DNA from: Clostridium sp. CAG:510
GTDB lineage: Bacteria > Bacillota > Clostridia > Lachnospirales > Lachnospiraceae
Direction: 5' to 3'
Length of the DNA: 16,281 nucleotides
Assembly: GCA_000434615.1 (NCBI GenBank)
Contig: FR880787.1
Span: forward strand, 1-16,281
The notes beneath the pieces are model-generated. The model saw only the letters and a list, made by a program, of their open reading frames with translations. It was not told the DNA's origin and did not search any database. Below are positions 13,892 through 16,281 of the stretch, in pieces. The position numbers were made by a program, and so were the translations under genes. Every line of letters starts with the position of its first letter. Within the stretch, counting starts at the first letter, position 1.

Positions 13892-13992
13892 GCTGCCTGC
13901 CGCTCCGTTTCTTTGCTGCCCGCTGCTCCGTTTCTTTACCGTCTGCTACTCCGTTTCTCTGCTGCCCGCTGCTCCGTTTCTTTGCCGTCTGC
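13892..13992. repeat. Four 23-bp tandem repeats plus a partial fifth, in the araC-GH31 intergenic region
   Basis: Units at 13892-13914, 13915-13937, 13938-13960 and 13961-13983; units 2 and 4 are identical (GCTGCCCGCTGC then TCCGTTTCTTT). Unit 1 differs at two bases and unit 3 at about six; a partial unit (GCCGTCTGC) follows to 13992. On the minus strand every unit reads AAACGGAG, so the array places a GGAG core every 23 bases upstream of the real araC ribosome binding site. No spacers separate the units, so it is a minisatellite-like array and not CRISPR. It is not an extension of the AraC reading frame, because a stop lies between. About 2.2 helical turns per unit would permit same-face protein binding. 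Confidence 0.92.
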
Positions 13993-14056
13993 GTTACAAA
14001 TTGCTTTAATCGTGCACACATTCGTAGAATAGTATCAGTTATCTGTAATATAGGAA

Positions 14057-14085
14057 TTGAATTTCCTTATTTTCTAAAGTATGAT
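14057..14085 (+). promoter_or_regulatory. Sigma-A promoter of the GH31 gene
   Basis: TTGAAT (14057-14062), exactly 17 bases, TATGAT (14080-14085), giving a leader of about 40 bases before the ATG at 14131. A small dyad (AGGAA, six bases, TTCCT) covers the -35, a possible operator half. The stretch from 13993 to 14056 shows no further element I can support. Confidence 0.75.
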
Positions 14086-14130
14086 ACCATTATAAGATAT
14101 AAAACGCAATCATGCAAGGAGGGTTACACC

Positions 14131-16152
14131 ATGAGATTTGTAAACGAAGGCAATGCACTTGTCTGCTACCACAACGGCGAGATGCTTCGTATCGAAGCAT
14201 GGGGCAGGGATGCTCTGCGTGTCCGTTCCACCATGCAGCATAAACTGCAGAACACAGACTGGGCGTTAAGCGAAGCACCGTCTGTAAAAGAGGCTGTTGT
14301 TACCATTGAAGAGGAAGACCACTGGGTAGGCGACGGCACCATTGACAAGCGCCAATTTGCCACCATTACCAACGGCAAAATCAAGGCTGTGGTAAACTTT
14401 GTCGGCATTATCAGTTTTTATAAGGACGGCGAACTTATTTTACGTGAATATTTCCGTATGTATGACGGCACCATTTCCAAGGAAAGCCGCTGCTTAAAGG
14501 TGATCAACCGTGAATGGAAGGGCGTTACCTGCGGCACCGAATACACTCTGAACGTGAAATTTGAAAGCAACAAGATGGAAAAGATTTTCGGTATGGGTCA
14601 GTATCAGCAGCAGGACATGGACTTAAAGGGTTGTGTTTTAGAGCTGGCACAGCGCAACTCCCAGATTTCCGTACCTTTTGCCGTTTCTTCCTTAGGCTAT
14701 GGTTTCCTTTGGAACAACCCGGCAGTCGGCCGCGTTACTTTCGGTAAAAACTACACCGAATGGATTGCCAATTCTACAAAGGAAATGGATTACTGGATTA
14801 CTGCTGCTGACACCCCGAAGCAGATTTTGGCAAACTATACGGATGTGACCGGGCATGCCGACATGTTCCCGGAAGACCTGATGGGCTTATGGCAGTGCAA
14901 ACTGCGTTACCGTACCCAGGACGAGGTACTGACCGTAGCACGCCAGTATCAGAAGGAAGGCATCCATATCGACCAGATTGTCATCGACTTCTTCCACTGG
15001 ACTGTACAGGGCGACTGGAAATTCGACAAGACCTACTGGCCCGACCCCAAGGCAATGGTAGACGAACTACATTCCATGGGCATCAAGGTTATCGTTTCCG
15101 TATGGCCTTCCGTTGACAGAAGAAGTGAAAACTTCTGGCCTATGCAGGAAAAGGGTCTGTTAATCCGCACCGAAAGAGGCGCTCTTCAGACCTACGATTA
15201 CGAAGGCGACTGCGTGGAAATCGATGTATTCAATCCGGAAACCCGTAAATATGTATGGGAAGTATGCAAGCGAAATTATTATGATTTCGGCATCGACGCC
15301 TTCTGGCTGGACAACTCCGAACCGGACTACGGCGTATACGATTTCGACCACTACCGCTACTGCGACGGTCCCGCCATGTCCTTGAGCAATATATACCCGC
15401 AGCTTTACAGCCGTGTTTTCTATGATGAAATGAGCAAAGAAGGAAAGCCTGTTGTCAACCTGCTCCGTTGTGCATGGGCAGGCTCCCAGAAATACGGTAA
15501 CGTGGTATGGTCCGGCGATGTGCCCAGTACCTTTGAAGCTTTTGAAGACCAGCTTCAGTGTGGCTTAAACATGGGACTTGCAGGTATTCCCTGGTGGACT
15601 ACCGACGTAGGCGGTTTCATGACCGATGATGTAAATGACCCTGATTTCCGTCAGCTTCTTATCCGCTGGTACCAGTTTGCCGTATACTCAGCAGTTCTTC
15701 GTATGCACGGCGACAGAGGCCCCTACAACATTCCGCCTCTTGACACCAGAGATTTCGGCGGCGGCTATCTGCACACCGGTCAGCCCAATGAGCTTTGGAG
15801 CTACGGCGAAGACAATTACAAGATTATGAAGAGCTACTACGATATCCGTATTGCTATGCACGACTATATCAAGCATCTTTACGAAGAAGCACACACCAAC
15901 GGTTCTCCTTTAATCCGTACCATGTTCTATGAGTTCCCCGCAGATGAAAAATGCTGGAACTTACAGGATCAGTACATGTTTGGTGAGAAGTATCTGGTAG
16001 CGCCCATTCTCCACTTAAATCAGTTTGAACGCGAGGTTTACCTCCCCGAAGGCGACTGGAAGCTGACTTCCACCGGCGAAACCTACAAGGGCGGTCAGAC
16101 CGTTACCGTGGATGCCCCCATCGAGTACATGCCGGTATTTGAAAGACTGTAA
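14131..16152 (+). CDS. Glycoside hydrolase family 31 enzyme (alpha-xylosidase or alpha-glucosidase type)
   Basis: The 673-residue enzyme starts at ATG 14131, eight bases after AAGGAGG. It has the N-terminal beta-sandwich typical of GH31, then a TIM barrel with the nucleophile block DAFWLDNSEPD (D394), the acid/base block VVWSGD (D463), HWTVQGDWKFDKTYWPDPKA, PWWTTDVGGF in the substrate site, and the C-terminal beta domain (EKYLVAPIL, VYLPEGDWKL). GH31 enzymes release alpha-linked xylose or glucose from oligosaccharides with retention. The WLDNSEPD pattern is closer to alpha-xylosidases such as YicI than to eukaryotic-type glucosidases, but substrate specificity is uncertain. There is no signal peptide, so it acts on imported oligosaccharides in the cytoplasm. 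The divergent AraC regulator is its probable activator. All catalytic residues are present. Confidence 0.95.
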   Translation: MRFVNEGNALVCYHNGEMLRIEAWGRDALRVRSTMQHKLQNTDWALSEAPSVKEAVVTIEEEDHWVGDGTIDKRQFATITNGKIKAVVNFVGIISFYKDGELILREYFRMYDGTISKESRCLKVINREWKGVTCGTEYTLNVKFESNKMEKIFGMGQYQQQDMDLKGCVLELAQRNSQISVPFAVSSLGYGFLWNNPAVGRVTFGKNYTEWIANSTKEMDYWITAADTPKQILANYTDVTGHADMFPEDLMGLWQCKLRYRTQDEVLTVARQYQKEGIHIDQIVIDFFHWTVQGDWKFDKTYWPDPKAMVDELHSMGIKVIVSVWPSVDRRSENFWPMQEKGLLIRTERGALQTYDYEGDCVEIDVFNPETRKYVWEVCKRNYYDFGIDAFWLDNSEPDYGVYDFDHYRYCDGPAMSLSNIYPQLYSRVFYDEMSKEGKPVVNLLRCAWAGSQKYGNVVWSGDVPSTFEAFEDQLQCGLNMGLAGIPWWTTDVGGFMTDDVNDPDFRQLLIRWYQFAVYSAVLRMHGDRGPYNIPPLDTRDFGGGYLHTGQPNELWSYGEDNYKIMKSYYDIRIAMHDYIKHLYEEAHTNGSPLIRTMFYEFPADEKCWNLQDQYMFGEKYLVAPILHLNQFEREVYLPEGDWKLTSTGETYKGGQTVTVDAPIEYMPVFERL

Positions 16153-16226
16153 GAGGGTCTGCCCGGTTGTATAATAGCCATCGGCAAATGAAATACTCAT
16201 CTTGAATGTGTGATTACGCGGATTTG

Positions 16227-16261
16227 GACTAAGAGCCTATTTTACACGTAAATATTTAGTC
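16227..16261. repeat. Inverted repeat in the gene-free right edge
   Basis: GACTAA (16227-16232) is mirrored by TTAGTC (16256-16261) around TATTTTACACGTAA (16239-16252). The 129 bases after the GH31 stop contain no gene and no convincing terminator. The central motif matches 13 of 14 bases with the one at 3805-3818. Confidence 0.4.
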
Positions 16262-16281
16262 AAGTCCATATTTGTGTGTAA

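Noticed and set aside
13892..13992. CRISPR array
   Set aside because: The 23-bp units are directly adjacent with no unique spacers, and no cas gene is in the window.
13873..14130. Upstream in-frame extension of the GH31 protein by 86 residues
   Set aside because: The extension translates the tandem repeats into low-complexity Leu/Phe/Cys-rich sequence with no RBS. ATG 14131 has a strong AAGGAGG, and a promoter lies at 14057-14085.

Overview
The window looks like chromosomal DNA of a low-to-moderate GC Firmicute, most likely a gut Lachnospiraceae-type clostridium. This is inferred from AGGAGG-type ribosome binding sites, family content (an AAA/DUF4143 ATPase, a DUF2828 protein, clostridial-type IS transposase remnants, LrgAB, an AraC/GH31 pair) and clear sigma-A promoters. 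No rRNA, tRNA or CRISPR array is visible.

Left third (1 to about 3770): an AT-rich zone of broken genes. In order it holds the start of a minus-strand gene leaving the window at base 1, a GGDEF (diguanylate cyclase) 3' fragment, an IS4-type transposase fragment joined in frame to a piece of a second transposase, a frameshifted minus-strand hypothetical gene, a chimeric XRE-type fragment, one apparently intact exported membrane protein (2062-2916), a 47-codon gene tail, and an ABC transporter whose ATPase P-loop is fused by deletion to the middle of its permease. At least two of these relics carry an apparent one-base loss in a homopolymer run.

Middle (3770 to 8080): intact minus-strand genes. 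These are an AAA/DUF4143 ATPase with its own terminator and a 41-bp dyad over its promoter, a DUF2828 protein (TROVE-like N-terminal half plus von Willebrand A domain), and a calcineurin-like metallophosphoesterase just upstream of it. The last two could form an RNA-related or stress module (inference).

Right half (8080 to 16281): purC (purine synthesis) with two consecutive terminators. Upstream of it are a GDSL/SGNH esterase and a compact UvrD/Rep-type helicase, 12 bp apart and behind a good sigma-A promoter. Next come lrgA and lrgB (holin/antiholin-like or organic-acid export membrane proteins), overlapping by 8 bp, with an unusual hairpin between the Shine-Dalgarno sequence and the lrgA start. 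Last are an AraC-family regulator and a divergent glycoside hydrolase family 31 enzyme, probably an alpha-xylosidase or alpha-glucosidase. Their shared intergenic region holds four 23-bp tandem repeats directly upstream of araC. The AraC protein is the obvious candidate regulator of the GH31 gene and possibly of lrgAB.

I saw no clearly new multi-gene defence or mobile system. The points most worth a second look are the hairpin-split lrgA ribosome binding site, the 23-bp repeat array with a Shine-Dalgarno-like core in each unit, the 24-bp motif found at nearly the same distance upstream of two minus-strand genes, and the DUF2828/phosphoesterase pair.
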